DNA of 64,000 nucleotides from Apium graveolens (Eukaryota > Streptophyta > Magnoliopsida > Apiales > Apiaceae), in the NCBI RefSeq assembly GCF_009905375.1, contig NC_133653.1:99685261-99749260 (forward strand), written 5' to 3'. The notes beneath the pieces were generated by a model that searched no databases, was not told the origin of the DNA, and saw only the letters and a program-made list of their open reading frames with translations. Shown piece by piece: positions 10,271 to 23,079 of the stretch; the first letter of the stretch is position 1, and every line of letters begins with the position of its first letter. The position numbers and the translations under genes were made by a program.

Positions 10271-10600
10271 TTGTGTGTTAACAGATAGGCTCTGATACCA
10301 CTTGTTAGGTCACACACACTGTAGACGGGGGTGAATACAGTGTATAGCACAATCAAATCGAACTTTAATAACTCAAGTGTTTGTGTGTTAACAGATAGGC
10401 TCTGATACCACTTGTTAGGTCACACACACTGTAGACGGGGGTGAATACAGTGTATAGCACAATCAAATCGAACTTTAATAACTCAAGTGTTTGTGTGTTA
10501 ACAGATAGGCTCTGATACCACTTGTTAGGTCACACACACTGTAGTGGGGGGTGAATACAGTGTATAGCACAATCAAATCGAACTTTAATAACGCAAGTAA
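10271..10600 (-). repeat. Three tandem 110-bp copies of TE1 U5 end plus primer-binding site
   Basis: Units start at 10271, 10381 and 10491. Each holds a short leader piece, GGCTCTGATACCA (the primer-binding site in reverse), two bases, then TGTTAGGTCACACACACTGTAG, the LTR end, and about 60 bp of U5. The third copy runs on into the proper LTR after about 10597. The first two units look identical; the third has TGGGGGG where they have ACGGGGG. A normal element has one such junction. Confidence 0.95.
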
Positions 10601-10647
10601 CAGAAAACGAACTTTATTCAAAATAATAAACTCTGTTACAGTATGGA
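10523..10647 (-). repeat. TE1 5' LTR, U5-side part (left of TE3)
   Basis: LTR sequence from TGTTAGGTCACAC to the ATGGA duplication at 10643-10647, where TE3 begins. It continues at 34894. Confidence 0.85.
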
Positions 10648-13559
10648 TGTGACGGCCTCAACCACGTCACTAAACACAATTACCAAAAATATAAACAACA
10701 GAATTATTATTAAAATATACTAACTTGACCCCAAACCAAGATCCGATCCAGGTTCAAGTATAATTCAGGTTCTCATTATTACAAACTTTTTATTCAACAT
10801 CTAAGACACACTAACTTTATTCAGCAACTCCTCAGACCTCATGGCCTGATATAAACTACCTCAGAGGAGCCGGGTCCGGTAGGGGCGGGAACATAGGTCG
10901 GTCTAACTGATCTTCTAGGCATCTGTGAAATATACATAACAGTTTGCAAGGGTGAGCATAATCGCTTAACAGTACCAAAGTATGAATAACAAAATAAAGC
11001 AGTAATGTAACAATAATAGGAACGGAACTGTAATCATGATAGCAACATTAGGCAACAAAATCAGAGAAAACTGGATATCAGTAACTAGCATGCTTCATCA
11101 AAACAACATAACAGTGTGCTGTAAAAACACCAGAGTCCAATTTTTAGCATGCTAGTCACACTTGTAAAATTACTGTATAAACTATTCGTACCCTTACGGG
11201 AATCATAAAACCAAATCAGATACGTAATGGATATGTGTAGACAACTGATCAGGCTATCAACACCAGACGGCTCCAAATGCCATCTCATTTATGGCTCCAA
11301 CTGCCATCTCATTTATCTGTTCCGGAACTCAGAGACTAGCTAGGTCTCTGACCTGCTGGACTAATCGGTTATACAGTGCGCGCAACCGAATTAGCCTCTT
11401 ACGCCACCTCAATAGGCCTACTCTGGCCCCAATGTATCCCATATCTGATCGTTTTAATCCAGTTTTCAAAATCATCACTTTTACCTATCTCTTTTTCAAA
11501 ACCAATTCTGTCACAGCATACTATTCAAATCCTCTTTTCATTTAAATCACGTTTAGAGATAGGTGTTTTCAGAAGTTACTTTTCCCTAAAAACATAATTT
11601 AAAACAACATTTTCAAACATATGGGATACGTAACTTAAAATGTTTCTGTTCCATTACGAAAGTAAAACATTTAGTTATTCATATACATTGAACCATAAAA
11701 GAATGGTCAGGGGTACTTGCCTTGCAACGCTTTACAAAACCCTAAGTAGCTTTCACGTTGACTTTAATCCTGGGAAAACTCGATCGGAATCTACAAATAC
11801 AAAATACCCTAATCAGTTACACCGACATGCTTCATATCCTCAAATTCTAACAACTCAATCCGATAACCCGACTCGTATCATTATTATGCACATAAACCCG
11901 TAATCACATAGTCACATAGTCGGAAATATTGTTAGGGGTAACAAGTATAAATACATATATTTTCGAACATATTTTTAGGAAATTTTGGCAGCATCTTATT
12001 TATTTATAATACTACCCGTCGATTACGATCGACGTCCATAATCAAAACAATCCACAATATTACGCCACCATTTATACAACGTACATTCCAACACCAGTCA
12101 AAATCAATTATTCAAGTCCGAAAATATTTTACGAAATCCTTTTTATTTATTTATAAAATTTAGGACTCAGAACATCGTCATCACCGTCCACCGTCCGCTC
12201 GTAACAAGTCATCGCGGTATGACGACAAAATTTATTGGTGCCCGAAATATTCGGGTATCCAAATAAATTCCATCGATTTATTAATAATTATTTTCCCACA
12301 CGAATTAATAATATCACGAATTTTACTCAATAATTCCTGCAGAAAAAAATGATAATAATCAAATCCAACTGCATAGTCTCGACCCAACAGAAAAAGGCCC
12401 AAATATATCGGCCCAAACTGCAGGCCCAAAAGCCAAAACAACAGAACAGGAACCCAAGGAAACACACGCGCAAACGCGTCGCAGAACCACAACAGGGCGG
12501 CAAAACAAGCGGCGGTGCCGCTTTCTACCACCACTCGACACACACAACACAATCACACACACAACACAACACAATCACACACACAACACAGCACATACAT
12601 ATATGTATATACTATAGGAACGAATCAGAATCAGGCAACCGGAATAAAGAGGGCGGCCGGAAAGTAATTACCAAACACAGGGAGCCGGAGAAGAACACCG
12701 GAAAAGGGAGGAAGAAACAAAGGTGAAGAATCGAAGGTAGAGCAGTAAAAGAGAGAAGGAAGAATCGATGGAGAGAGAAAGGGACAAAAAGATGATGTTT
12801 GGGGAAATAAACTACTGCCTGCACGTGTCCTTCAAATGGGACGCGTGTTAATATTCTTTTACAAAATGTTAACACGTGTCCCTGAGTATTATGGGTCGAA
12901 TAATTAACCGAATTTTGAAACCGAGTCAGGGCACCTCGAAAACAATCTCGTTAAATCACGATATTACTTTTAAAGTATTGTAAATATTCCGAGGTTTATA
13001 AAAATATATATTTTGAAATTTTTAAACAATTTCTAAAATACAACCGGTACCCGTTTTTAACAAATAAGCGAAACAACGGGCGGGTGAAATCAATCCCAAA
13101 AATTTCCAAAATAATTTTAAAATTCTCGGAATATTCCAAACTTAAATAAATATGAGTTTCATAATTTTTGAAGATTTCGATAATTAAATATGGATTTTAC
13201 CATTAAACACACTCAGAAAATCATTTAAAAGTGAATAATTAACGAAATATTGATTTCACAATTTTATAAAGTCCTAAAAATAATTATTGAAATTATAAAA
13301 TTAGAAAAAAAATTTGAAAGATAGTTCAAATATTTATGGAATTAAAACTACAATAAAATCACTTTTACAAGCAAAAATAAAATCATATAACTCACCAATA
13401 AATCACACAATTCCAATCTCACATATCAACAAATCATAAATAATTAAATAAAAATCTATAACTGCTGCCAAAACTAATACACATATTTTATTTATTTACG
13501 TAAACCTTTATTACACTTCCAAATATTAGAAATAAAATAAAAATACACGAGTCGTTATA
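10648..13559 (-). repeat. TE3 3' LTR
   Basis: 2912 bp, TGTGACGGCC to GTCGTTATA on the plus strand. It matches 31968-34893 with scattered substitutions and small indels, including loss of 16 bp near the U5 end (after 10662). It contains a CA-rich stretch at about 12535-12600. Short open frames inside it are present in similar form in both LTRs; I see no coding signal in them. Confidence 0.93.
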
Positions 13560-13582
13560 TCCTTTCCCCCTTAAAAAGATTT
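13560..13582 (-). promoter_or_regulatory. TE3 polypurine tract
   Basis: Element sense TTTTTAAGGGGGAAAGGA, directly before TATAACGACTC of the 3' LTR. It fixes the minus orientation. Confidence 0.85.
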
Positions 13583-13599
13583 TGTCCCCAGAATCTAAC

Positions 13600-14161
13600 T
13601 CAACTAAACAAATGAGGATATTTATCAAGCATGTCCGACTCTAATTCCCAAGTAGACTCTTCTACTCGAGGATTTCTCCACAATACTTTTACTATAGGAA
13701 TTGATTTATTCCCAAGGACTCGTTCCTTACGGTCTAGGATTTGGACTAGTTGTTCCACGTAGGACAAATCTGGTTGAAGCTCAATTGGTTCGTATTCTAT
13801 GACTTGATTCGAATTAGGGACATAAGGCTTCAACATAGACACGTGGAACACATTATGAATGTGCTGCCACTGCGGTGGTAATGCTATCTCATAAGCAACC
13901 TTTCCCACTTTCTTCAAAACTTCAAAGGGTCCTATGAATCTAGGGCTAAGCTTACCCTTCTGACCAAATCGTACTAACCCTTTCCAAGGTGATACTTTTT
14001 GTAACACCAGAGCTCCTATCTCAAAGTCCATATCTTTCCTATGCAAATCCGCGTATTTTCTTTGTCTATCTTGAGCTGCTTCCAACCTTTTCCGAATCAA
14101 CACTATGGCATCTTTGGTCTGCTGAACCAACTCAGGACCTAACACTTTCTTTTCTCCTACC
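13600..14161 (-). pseudogene. TE3 integrase C-terminus and chromodomain-like tail
   Basis: This is the end of the pol frame, cut from its upstream half by TE4. The sequence joins in phase with 26705 once TE4 and one TCATC copy are removed. It contains the GPY/F-like module (SPRFIGPFEVLKKVGKVAYE), the NVFHVSMLKPY motif typical of gypsy integrase ends, and a chromodomain-like tail with VKVLWRNPRVEESTWELE. It ends at a stop at 13600. The open frame seen beyond 14161 is only TE4 LTR sequence read through. Confidence 0.92.
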
Positions 14162-14166
14162 TCATC

Positions 14167-17100
14167 TGTAACACCCCCAAATCCGGGGTCGGGGATCCGG
14201 GTTGTCACGAGTTCCAATTCCCTTAACAACTCTTAATCTTAATAAACAACAAACCACTGCGTACTGTGACCCCACAATATACACACACACACCACAAGTT
14301 ATAGTCTCAGAGATGAATGCCAAAAATAACACAAGTCATTCTATTCCACAATTATGATTCATTATACCACTAAAGGGTTTCTGAATAAATTTACATTTCC
14401 TTGCCATTATTACAATTCATATAGATACATAAGTCTAGTGCATCAAAAGTTGAAAGCCTAGCCTATTGGTAATTCCTACCTCAGCTACTGCGGCATCAAC
14501 GCCTCCAGAAAACTGCGGAACGTTTCCTAACCACTTGCGAATTGGGAGCTTGGTCATGTTCATCTTTTCTATCTGTTGTTGTGTGATGAAAGAAGAAAGC
14601 AAGGGTGAGCAACAAGCCCACCGAAATAATACGTATAATAATTAACAGTATATGAGCATTCTCATAGTACTCATGAAAGTCTTGGTCAAGAAGAAATGAA
14701 CCAAGTTTGACCTCTTAATGCGACCAAGTCGCAAAATATTTAGTATATATGTATATATACTTTTCAAAATCTTTGAAATCCTCTGCCATGCATAGTATAC
14801 GCAGAGTTCCAGTTTATAACTGTATAAAAATATCGTTGCAAGGTGATCTCATATATCTAACCTTGTCTCAACGTTTTTATGAAAATCTTTGACATGCACA
14901 AGATAATCATTTACTAGATATAAGTTTAAAAGATGAAGTTACAAGATACTCCAATATACTTATATCTTTTCCGAATACTACTTGAACTACCACCATTCAA
15001 GGTATAATCTGTGTCAAAAGTTCATCATATAGATGAGACTACAAGATATGATTTGAATAGATTCAATCCTTGAAATATCATTCAAAAGAATTGAAGTTAC
15101 AAGATACTTCATTAAGTCCTGATATATATATCCATATATATATCTGACACATTTCCTGAAAACCTCTGTCATGTAAAGTATGAACAGAGTTGCAATATCC
15201 AATGAATTTGGAAAGAAAAGAATTTTGGCATAAACCCGATATCTTGCTCATCAGGCAAAGATACCAATAAGTAACCTTTTCTACTGTAGATGGATGAATT
15301 CCTCGCCGGTCATCACCCTGGCCGCATTAGGACCTCGCGCTAGACCGTTACCCGGCCACTCACGCGTGGATGGATTGTCACCCAGCCTCTTACACCTTCA
15401 TAGACCGTACCCCGGCCTGTCGCTTATGCCGACTCAATTAGATGGACTTACTTCCCGAACGTTGGGCAAGTAATCAAATTGTTTTCTCAAAACAGCAACC
15501 TCGTTGAGAATATAAAATACACCACAGAGCCGGATCCCTCAGGTTTTGAGCGAGTATTTAAATCCCCTTCGAAAGGAAGATCTTAAATATAAAAAAAATG
15601 AGTTTTGGGATCCGCCCTAACCTTTAAAAATCATTTTGAAGACTTGAAAACATTTTTAAGAATGTTTTGAGTAATGCTGATTTAATAAAATAAATCAGTC
15701 CCAATATATTAGAAAATATCTGAATATTATTATTTAAATAATATTCCCATAAAGAATAATCTTTATAAAAATAATTGAAGTAGAAGTTTTAAAAATCAAA
15801 CTTGAAATGAATAATAAATAACCAAAGATATACTTATACGAAAGTACAATCTTTATTTGAATAATCGAAAATAAGTTTGATTATCGAAACATTATTCTTG
15901 AGTACCTTACCAACTGCCTAATCCACTTAACATAATTGTTTCATACCCCAATTAGTCATTTAAATTCCTTAACCAAGGTTTCAAAGTAAGGCGAAGGGTA
16001 ATGGTTCGATCGCGAAGCGTCGTTACTTAAAACGGTCGTTTCTCCTAAACCGTACATCGGATTCAAACGAACCACATATCAAAACGAAGCTCGTAACATG
16101 AACTATATAATTATGGAAATGGTCAAAACGTAACAGTGAGTTCTTGGGTCCTGATGTTAAGAACAAAACAGTCTAAAGTAAATCAGACTTACGACTGCTA
16201 TGTTTACGCGATTACCAAATTTTATTCTACTCTAAATCAACCACCAATCAACCACAATTCAACCATACAACCAAAATACATACCTACAATGCTACAACAC
16301 CCCCAACAACTCAATATCTCCAAATTTATACTACTTCCCAACATGAACTAAAAGCTTTACTTAAGTTCTTTAACTAATCAACAAGATTTACAACTCCAAA
16401 AACATAATAAAACCAACCAATCTCTAAATACACAACAATCAAGCCTCTCATGAACTATAATACTCATATTAAGCTCTTAACATTCAATAACAAAGCTAGG
16501 TTAAGAGATTATACCTTCCTTGTGAGTAGGAGTAACTAATTAGCTTGTAATCACCCTTGAAAGTCCTTACCCAAGCTTAATCTAAACAAAAATTCAAGAA
16601 CAAAATTTTAAGTTCTTGAAAAACACTATTCACCCTCTTATTCCATGAATTTTAGGAAGAGATTGTGAAGGAATTTGAAGCTTAAACTTATAGGATAGCT
16701 ATATCTATGCATAAGGAGTCTTAGATAATTACCTTACTAATTAATGAAGCTTGGAACTTGGATTTTGGTTTTTTTTTCTTGAAATGGAAAAGAGGCCGAG
16801 AGATTTTCTTGAAGAAAAGTGAAGTCAACTTGTGTTTTGGTGAAATGATTTGTTGGTTGGTTGTTTTTGGCTTTTGTTTTAATTATTTACCTTTTAACCA
16901 TGGTGATTTTTGTGTGGTTCTTAATCAACCAACAACACACTTCTCTTTGGTCATGCTTAGGTCATCATGTTATGTCATCCTCCCACACTTGTCCTCTTCT
17001 TGTTGGTGAGATGACATCACTCTCCACTAACCCTATGATTAACTCCTAATTACTTGGCTAATGACCGCTGATCTGTTATACGGTTCGCTTAACTTTCGTT

Positions 17101-17469
17101 TTTGTTTATCGTTTGAGGGATCATACCCGGGATCTTATTACTTGGCTTTCCTTAACCTTTCTCAATACATTATATTCCTTTTATGATCCTCTCTTATAAT
17201 CCTTTAATTTAAATTCTATTTATCCTGTTACCTTATACTCAATTCTTTCGGTATTTGGTGGATTTTCGGGAAAAGTCAAAGTGTTCGAATTTGGATTCTG
17301 ACGATCTTTACATACACTTATATGTCATATAGAGTACTAATAAGATCTCAGAATAACAATAAAAGAACCCCTATATAGTGTGGCATGAAAAGTTTTCTTA
17401 TTCAGCAATATCAGCAAAAACACTATTCATAAGGGTTACAAAAAAGTTCAAAATTTTGGGGTTATTACA
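14167..17469 (-). repeat. TE4 3' LTR
   Basis: 3303 bp, TGTAACACCCCC to TTATTACA. Compared with the partner it keeps a 470-bp segment (about 14707-15180) that the 5' LTR lacks, and lacks about 785 bp (24339-25123) that the 5' LTR keeps. The open frames near 16136 and 16758 recur in the other LTR and are judged non-coding. Confidence 0.93.
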
Positions 17470-17492
17470 GTCTCCCCTCCTTAAAAGGATTC
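17470..17492 (-). promoter_or_regulatory. TE4 polypurine tract
   Basis: Element sense CCTTTTAAGGAGGGGAGAC precedes TGTAATAAC, the start of the 3' LTR. Confidence 0.8.
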
Positions 17493-17502
17493 CGTTCCGG
17501 AA

Positions 17503-18050
17503 TCAAATAGAAAACAAATGGGGGTACTTTTCTAGCATTGCGCTCTCTAGTTCCCAAGTTGATTCTTCCACATTATGATTCTGCCATAGCACTCTGATTA
17601 GCTTGATTACTTTGTTCCGAAGCACCTGCTCCTTCTTATCCATAATCTTTACTAGTCTTTCCACGTAAGTCAGATCTGGTTGCATATCCACCTGCTCGTA
17701 CTCCACTATATGCCTGACATCCGATGATACTTCCTTAGCATTGACACATGGAACACATTATGAACTTGTTGTAGGTTCGGGGGTAAGGTTAGCTCGTAAG
17801 CCAACTTCCCAATCCGTCCGAGTATCTCAAAAGGTCCAATGTATCTTGGGTTTAGTTTCCCTTTCTTTCCGAACCTCATTAACCCCTTCCAAGGGGATAC
17901 TTTTAGTAGTACTAAGTCCCCTACTTCATACTCTTTGTCCTTTCGGGCTAGGTCTGCATATTTCTTCTGTCTGTCTTGGGCTGCCACCACCCGTCCTCTG
18001 ATGAGATCCATTATATCCTTGGTCCTTTGGACCACTACTGGTCTGAGCAT
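17503..18050 (-). pseudogene. TE4 integrase C-terminus and chromodomain-like tail, frameshifted
   Basis: Two open pieces overlap a frameshift near 17710-17730. The upstream piece (18050-17706) has QDRQKKYADLARKDKEYEVG, then PRYIGPFEILGRIGK and HNVFHVSMLRKY. The downstream piece (17706-17503) has EYEQVDMQPDLTYVERLVKI and the tail LIRVLWQNHNVEESTWELES ending HLFSI. The architecture is the same as TE3 (13600-14161) at moderate identity, so the two are related but distinct families. Confidence 0.88.
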
Positions 18051-21000
18051 CTTGTGCTCTGTAACATTATCCTATCATAAGGGAGATCGACATTGTCTTC
18101 CCTCAAGGATCTCATAAGGCGATATCTCAATACTGACATATGATCTATTGTCGTAAGAAAACTCAATCCGTGTTAAGTGACCATTTCAAATTCTTTCAAT
18201 TCTATTGCACAGACTCTCATCATAGCTTCTAGCATTATAGCTTTTGCTTCTCAATACCCATTCTTTTCCAGTTCGTAGTCATTACTATCTTCCGTACATA
18301 ATACTATACCGGTTACACTTTTGCTCGTTAGCATTCTATAACCTTTTAATAATTGCGTCAACCTTAGTATCACGAACGCATTAGATTCGGAATACCACCG
18401 CACTGATACTACTCCTTTCTAGCTGCTTCTATCTTTGAAAGCTTGATCCATCGTATAGAAGTAAAAGAATTTATTGAGAGATCACTATGATCATGAACAC
18501 TTGTTATATCGCATAGTTAGTACAGAAGGTGGCCGGCCTTTAGTACTTGACAAGCAATTAAACAACATGTGGTATCCTACTAGGCTTCTATCACACAGAT
18601 AGATAGTCATTCGGCAATACCTCCCCTTCTGGAAGGGTTGTTCTTCTCAGCTTACATGAAATGAAAAGAAGAGAAAAGAGCGAACTGAAGAGAATTGTAT
18701 ATACGTAAAAACTTTATTGCCATAAATATCTGGCTTGGAATCTACCTCTGAACTATAGAGGTTTGTCATAGGAGAACAAAACGTATACGTATATATATCA
18801 ACATCAAGTATTATAGCATCGTATTTCACATGCCTAACTATTTTTGCTATTCCGTCCATCATTCTATGGACCCATGCTCTTCCTCGAGCTTATACACAAT
18901 CACCTTTGAAACTCCCTCGACATCGAAAATCGAATCTGGGTTCTCATTCTAGACATCATCGTTACTAGAATTCTATGCTTGCACTGCAACCTTCCTCGTA
19001 TAGTAATACGACTCTCTATTGATAAGAAGGAATAAGTATTCAATAGGTAGATAATCGACTTAATTATTCTATCACTGATAACTTATACATCACCACAACC
19101 CGATTAGTGGTACTTAATCTCAACATCCATTCCAATACAACTCTCACGGTTGTAATTAATCGACTCATTACCCGCAGAATCATTCCTGCACTACTAGGGT
19201 CCACTGTTGACCTACTGTAGTCATTCATTTTCCATGAAGTCTTAATAGCTAACCATACGGAGTCCATACATCTCGTATCGAATTCTTCTAAGGAGGTAAC
19301 ATGATCACCGTTCATGATTCATGAAGAACACTCCCAAACTTGACATACATATGACATGAAGCAGATAAAATTGCAGAAGAGTTTCAATGAAGGCACCGAT
19401 AGCAGGTTAATACCATTCTTAATCATATGTCTTTATTGGGAGACATGCATCTCATAGGTTCATTTAGTCATTCCGTAACATGGTCCTGGCTTATCTCAAG
19501 ATAGTACCTTCTAAGATAGATAGCCCGCTCATGGCGATTATACGAATTAAACCTTTACCAAACTACTATTACGGTTGGGTATTGCACAGTCATCAGAAGG
19601 AATGTCAACCTTCCAAACCACAATACAACCTTCACGGCTTTAACCATTATTACTGTATTCCTCTGGCACGAGCGCCGATAATTGTCCTCTTACACTTAAA
19701 GTGTTGGCCACCACTTTGGCCTTTCCTGATAGTAAAATTTCCTTACAATCAATGTCTTTTAAATGATCTTCAACTAAATTTTCTACCTCATTTCCAATCA
19801 CTGCTTGTGTGAAAATGCTCTTCATTACGCCTTGGTAAAAAAAATATATCATCACTTTTCCATAAGTTATTGCCTCGGTCTTTTAGAGGTTAACATTGTC
19901 ACGATTGACTCTTGATCATACTTAGGACGTCTCTTATTTTGGGTCCTTCTTGATTTCACCAATCTCGACCCTTATTGGGTCAATCTATACTTTCTTATGG
20001 TTCAACATGTGCCCCACCTGGTATTATTATAATTACGTCACATTTCCTTTATCAAAATTTCTATTCTTGAGAACTTTGAATATTACCTTTCTCCTTGTAA
20101 AACCTCTAAGGTTATCCTTGAATCCTTCATCAGGTACACCCTAGGCACAGGGCATATCAAGATACCATTTACTAATACTAGAATCATTGTCTATATACTT
20201 CTAAAAAATTTCTCCACTGATCCTTAAAGGTTGTTGTTACCTTAATCCTTTCCAATTTATACTGTAAAAACTCATACTATCCCTATTAAGGGTGAAATGC
20301 CAACCTTTATGCATTCCCCTAGGATTCATTCTAAGTTACAGATGTTCTATCCTTAATTCCACCTTTAAAAAGGTACATTCATCCTTCCATGGATAAATCA
20401 AGTCATATATCCCTGATAAGGGTGTCTTATTCAATCATTCTCACCTCGATAGTCTATGCCTAATTTCATAATAATATCCTTATCCAAAATGAGGTCAATC
20501 CATATGGCCTCCAAAAGATAACAACGGTTATCCACTTTTCTTGCCTGATTTGGTAATGATAACAGGGATGTTCTGGAAGATATTGGTCATGTTCAACGTG
20601 AAATTCTTTTTACTAAATCCTCATTTACTTTTGTTGTTTATCTCAACTGTCATCTCAATGTTGACATATCTTCTATACTTGGTGTCTCCCTTTTTGGGCA
20701 TCAAGTCACAGGTCTTACATACACTTCCCATTCTTGAAGGTCACTTCATTCATCCCATTTTCCTAATATCTTGTTATCCTGTCTCCTCAGTCCATCCGTG
20801 TTTCCTTATTAATCCATCGGTCTATCTCAAAGTTTCATCGAATACTCTCAACTTAAAGGGGATTAATTATACGTATCGCTTACGCCTTCAACCTTGAATT
20901 TATCTCATGATCAGTCACCATCGCGCTGATGATGACACACTTTTTTATATTTATTGTAAGGGTTTCTTAGGATTTCCCATACCTAACTCCCTTATCACTT

Positions 21001-21200
21001 CTCAACTTTATTTCCTTTATATCCCTTTATACTCCTTCCCCTTTCAGTTTTTTATTTCCGTTTCTATTATAACCATTTCATGAACCAACACCACATAAGC
21101 ATTGATTTCAAATATCCCGTCATTCTGGGATTCGTGTCCTGAGAATGAATCTTGACAACTTTTACAACTTAGATTCATAATTCGTCATACTCGTCTGCCT
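18051..21200 (-). pseudogene. TE4 degraded pol (islands only)
   Basis: Most of this 3-kb stretch is full of stops on both strands. Islands support a decayed minus-strand pol: at about 18080-18175 an integrase piece (IEFSYDNRSYVSIEISPYEI, LEGRQCRSPL), and at about 19690-19765 the RNase H/integrase linker word GKAKVVANTLSVRGQLSALV. I could not place the RT catalytic box by eye. The open frames at 18647, 19064, 19480, 19950 and 20541 show no family motif and are treated as chance. Confidence 0.65.
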
Positions 21201-21229
21201 TTGTTTTGGCTCTAAAGCTTTTACACTAT

Positions 21230-21480
21230 CTCTCTATCTTCCTTAGCCTTCCACCAGCGGGTGGTCTCTCTCTTAGGAGGGTAAGTGACAAAAACAGTCT
21301 TTTGTGATTCGTCAATCATTTAGAATCTCAAATGATTCCTCTATTTCCTTTAGCTAGGCTCTTGCCTCGGCTAGCTCAGCTTGTTCCTTGGAACTCTGAG
21401 AGCTTAGCGACTTAAAGGTCCTGAAAGAATTTCCCACCGCATTGCTTCCTCCGGGTGGTGGTTAGGGATAAAAGTATAAG
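21230..21480 (-). pseudogene. TE4 gag island
   Basis: The minus strand reads RTFKSLSSQSSKEQAELAEA and, after a stop, LKEIEESFEILN, then after a frame change KDCFCHLPS near the position of the usual gag YLLKGEA..WW region. This matches the start of the retrotransposon gag domain as seen in TE3 (WLKEMEKAF). No zinc knuckle could be found downstream. Confidence 0.6.
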
Positions 21481-22043
21481 TTTTATTTAGGCAGGTCCAT
21501 GAATTGCCGTATAGGAGTACCGTCTCGGGTCTCCTTTCCTTACTCGACTTTCTGTTTCCTTATATCTTAATTGCGACCTCCCTGATTATCACATTCAAGG
21601 TTTGCCCCTAATCTTATTCCTCGTGGGGGCATAATGCTTGGAAATTTTTTGAAAATCTCTGGATATTTTTCTTACTTACTTTGCTTAAATCCTTCCCTCG
21701 TTCAGTCATTGCATGATTGCAAATTATGAATTCTCAAGATCTATAAACTTCATGACACTTTCTTAAGTGTTCACAGCGTAATTAACAATATGAACTTATC
21801 ACAAACAAACTGATTTGAACTGAAATTAACGAATATATACTTAACCATTTGTTCGAGGGTACAACAACTAAACACATTAAAGAGAATTACATCATTTGAG
21901 CTGATCGCTTCTATCCCAAAAGTACTACCATAGATAATCATCTAGTCATTAAAACTAATTATTCATAACTTAGGCTAATCCTCCAAAAGCGGTGCTGCAT
22001 GAAATCCTTGTCAGATTGCTAAGACTCTGCACACTAATATAGA

Positions 22044-22817
22044 TCAAGAAATGCGGGCACACACGACATCCCTAACCTGCTCCATTAAAGCGGTGATGAG
22101 GTCTAAGATAGTTGCAAGTAGAGCTGGATCAATCTGACCCTCAAGATGGCCTCTAGCTATAATTCGTATGGTAGCCTCAATCTTTTCCATGCTATAAGCT
22201 AATCCTGCCGGAAGTACCCCGCCCTCAATCCTTGGTGTAGTAAGTCGATCCAATAGATCACTCCTAACATTACGGGCCTCAGACAGGCCACCCAAAGTCA
22301 TATAATAATCGGCGATATGAGAAGCCTGAGTGGTAGCATCTAGCAGTCCATGGGGTGCAGGTGGTGCAGACCCAGGATATCCAAATGGATAACCAAGCAC
22401 GGTACCAGATGACCATGGTGCAGGAGATAAAGGTGGCATTTCCTCAGTAGGTGATGGGCTCTGTACAGGGGAGGGAACAAGAATTGGTGGAACCTCATGG
22501 ATGTCTACAGGAACCTCTGGAAGAGGATCTGATACTGGTATAATTGGTGTCGTGGAAGGCCCCACTCCTTCTACCCTCATTATCCTTTATGCCCTTGGTA
22601 ACTCTTCATCCTCTTGTGCCACCCTCGCGGCCATTCTAGCTCTGGTAGTCGCCCTAACTACGGTCATCAATTCCTCAGCGGTCCTCTCTTCATTCTCGTC
22701 TGGATCCTCCACGAGATCCTCCTCAGCCACAATCCCTTCTGGGATAACATCCTCAACCGCAACATTTTCAATATGAATCTCATCCGGTCCCTCGTTAGGG
22801 TACTCTATTGGATTCAC
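22044..22817 (-). pseudogene. TE4 pre-gag proline-rich ORF with one TAA
   Basis: From ATG 22815-22817 the frame codes an acidic segment, meets TAA at 22587-22589, and continues in the same frame (ATG 22578-22580) to a stop at 22044, about 257 codons in all. The second part is proline-rich (PVSDPLPEVPVDIHEVPPIL, SPVQSPSPTEEMPPLSP) and ends in a hydrophobic/charged, likely helical segment (YSMEKIEATIRIIARGHLEG). It lies between the primer-binding site and gag. I do not recognise the product. TE3 has a similarly placed, similarly composed frame. It could be an N-terminal extension of gag or a separate leader protein. Confidence 0.55.
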
Positions 22818-23062
22818 AATTTGATCTCTAATATGAAATAAAACATCCTCATGCTGATGCCCCTGAACCTCAGGGTTCGGTGCCCCGCTACCCTATATGA
22901 GAACGAACTATGTTACTATCATGATATTTATAAGGGTTCCCATAAGGGTTTTAATTGTCAGTACTACGCGAGGTAGTCCGACTATGAACTTGGCAAGAGT
23001 TCTTATTATCTTAGTGAACTTATTATCTTAACGCCACATCATCTCTGAGGTTTATAACGCGT

Positions 23063-23075
23063 GGCTCTGATACCA
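23063..23075 (-). promoter_or_regulatory. TE4 primer-binding site (tRNA-iMet)
   Basis: Element sense TGGTATCAGAGCC, four bases from the LTR end at 23080. Confidence 0.88.
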
Positions 23076-23079
23076 TTTC

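Noticed and set aside
12349..12875. ORFs within the TE3 LTR (plus and minus), also at 33565-34206
   Set aside because: They fall in LTR sequence with CA-rich repeats and differ in frame and stops between the two LTRs; no family motif.
20541..20897. 118-codon plus-strand ORF in TE4
   Set aside because: It lies in decayed minus-strand pol, has no family motif, and hydrophobic residues reflect T-rich sequence.
22501..22841. Ser-rich plus-strand ORFs
   Set aside because: They are complements of the proline-rich and acidic minus-strand frame of TE4.
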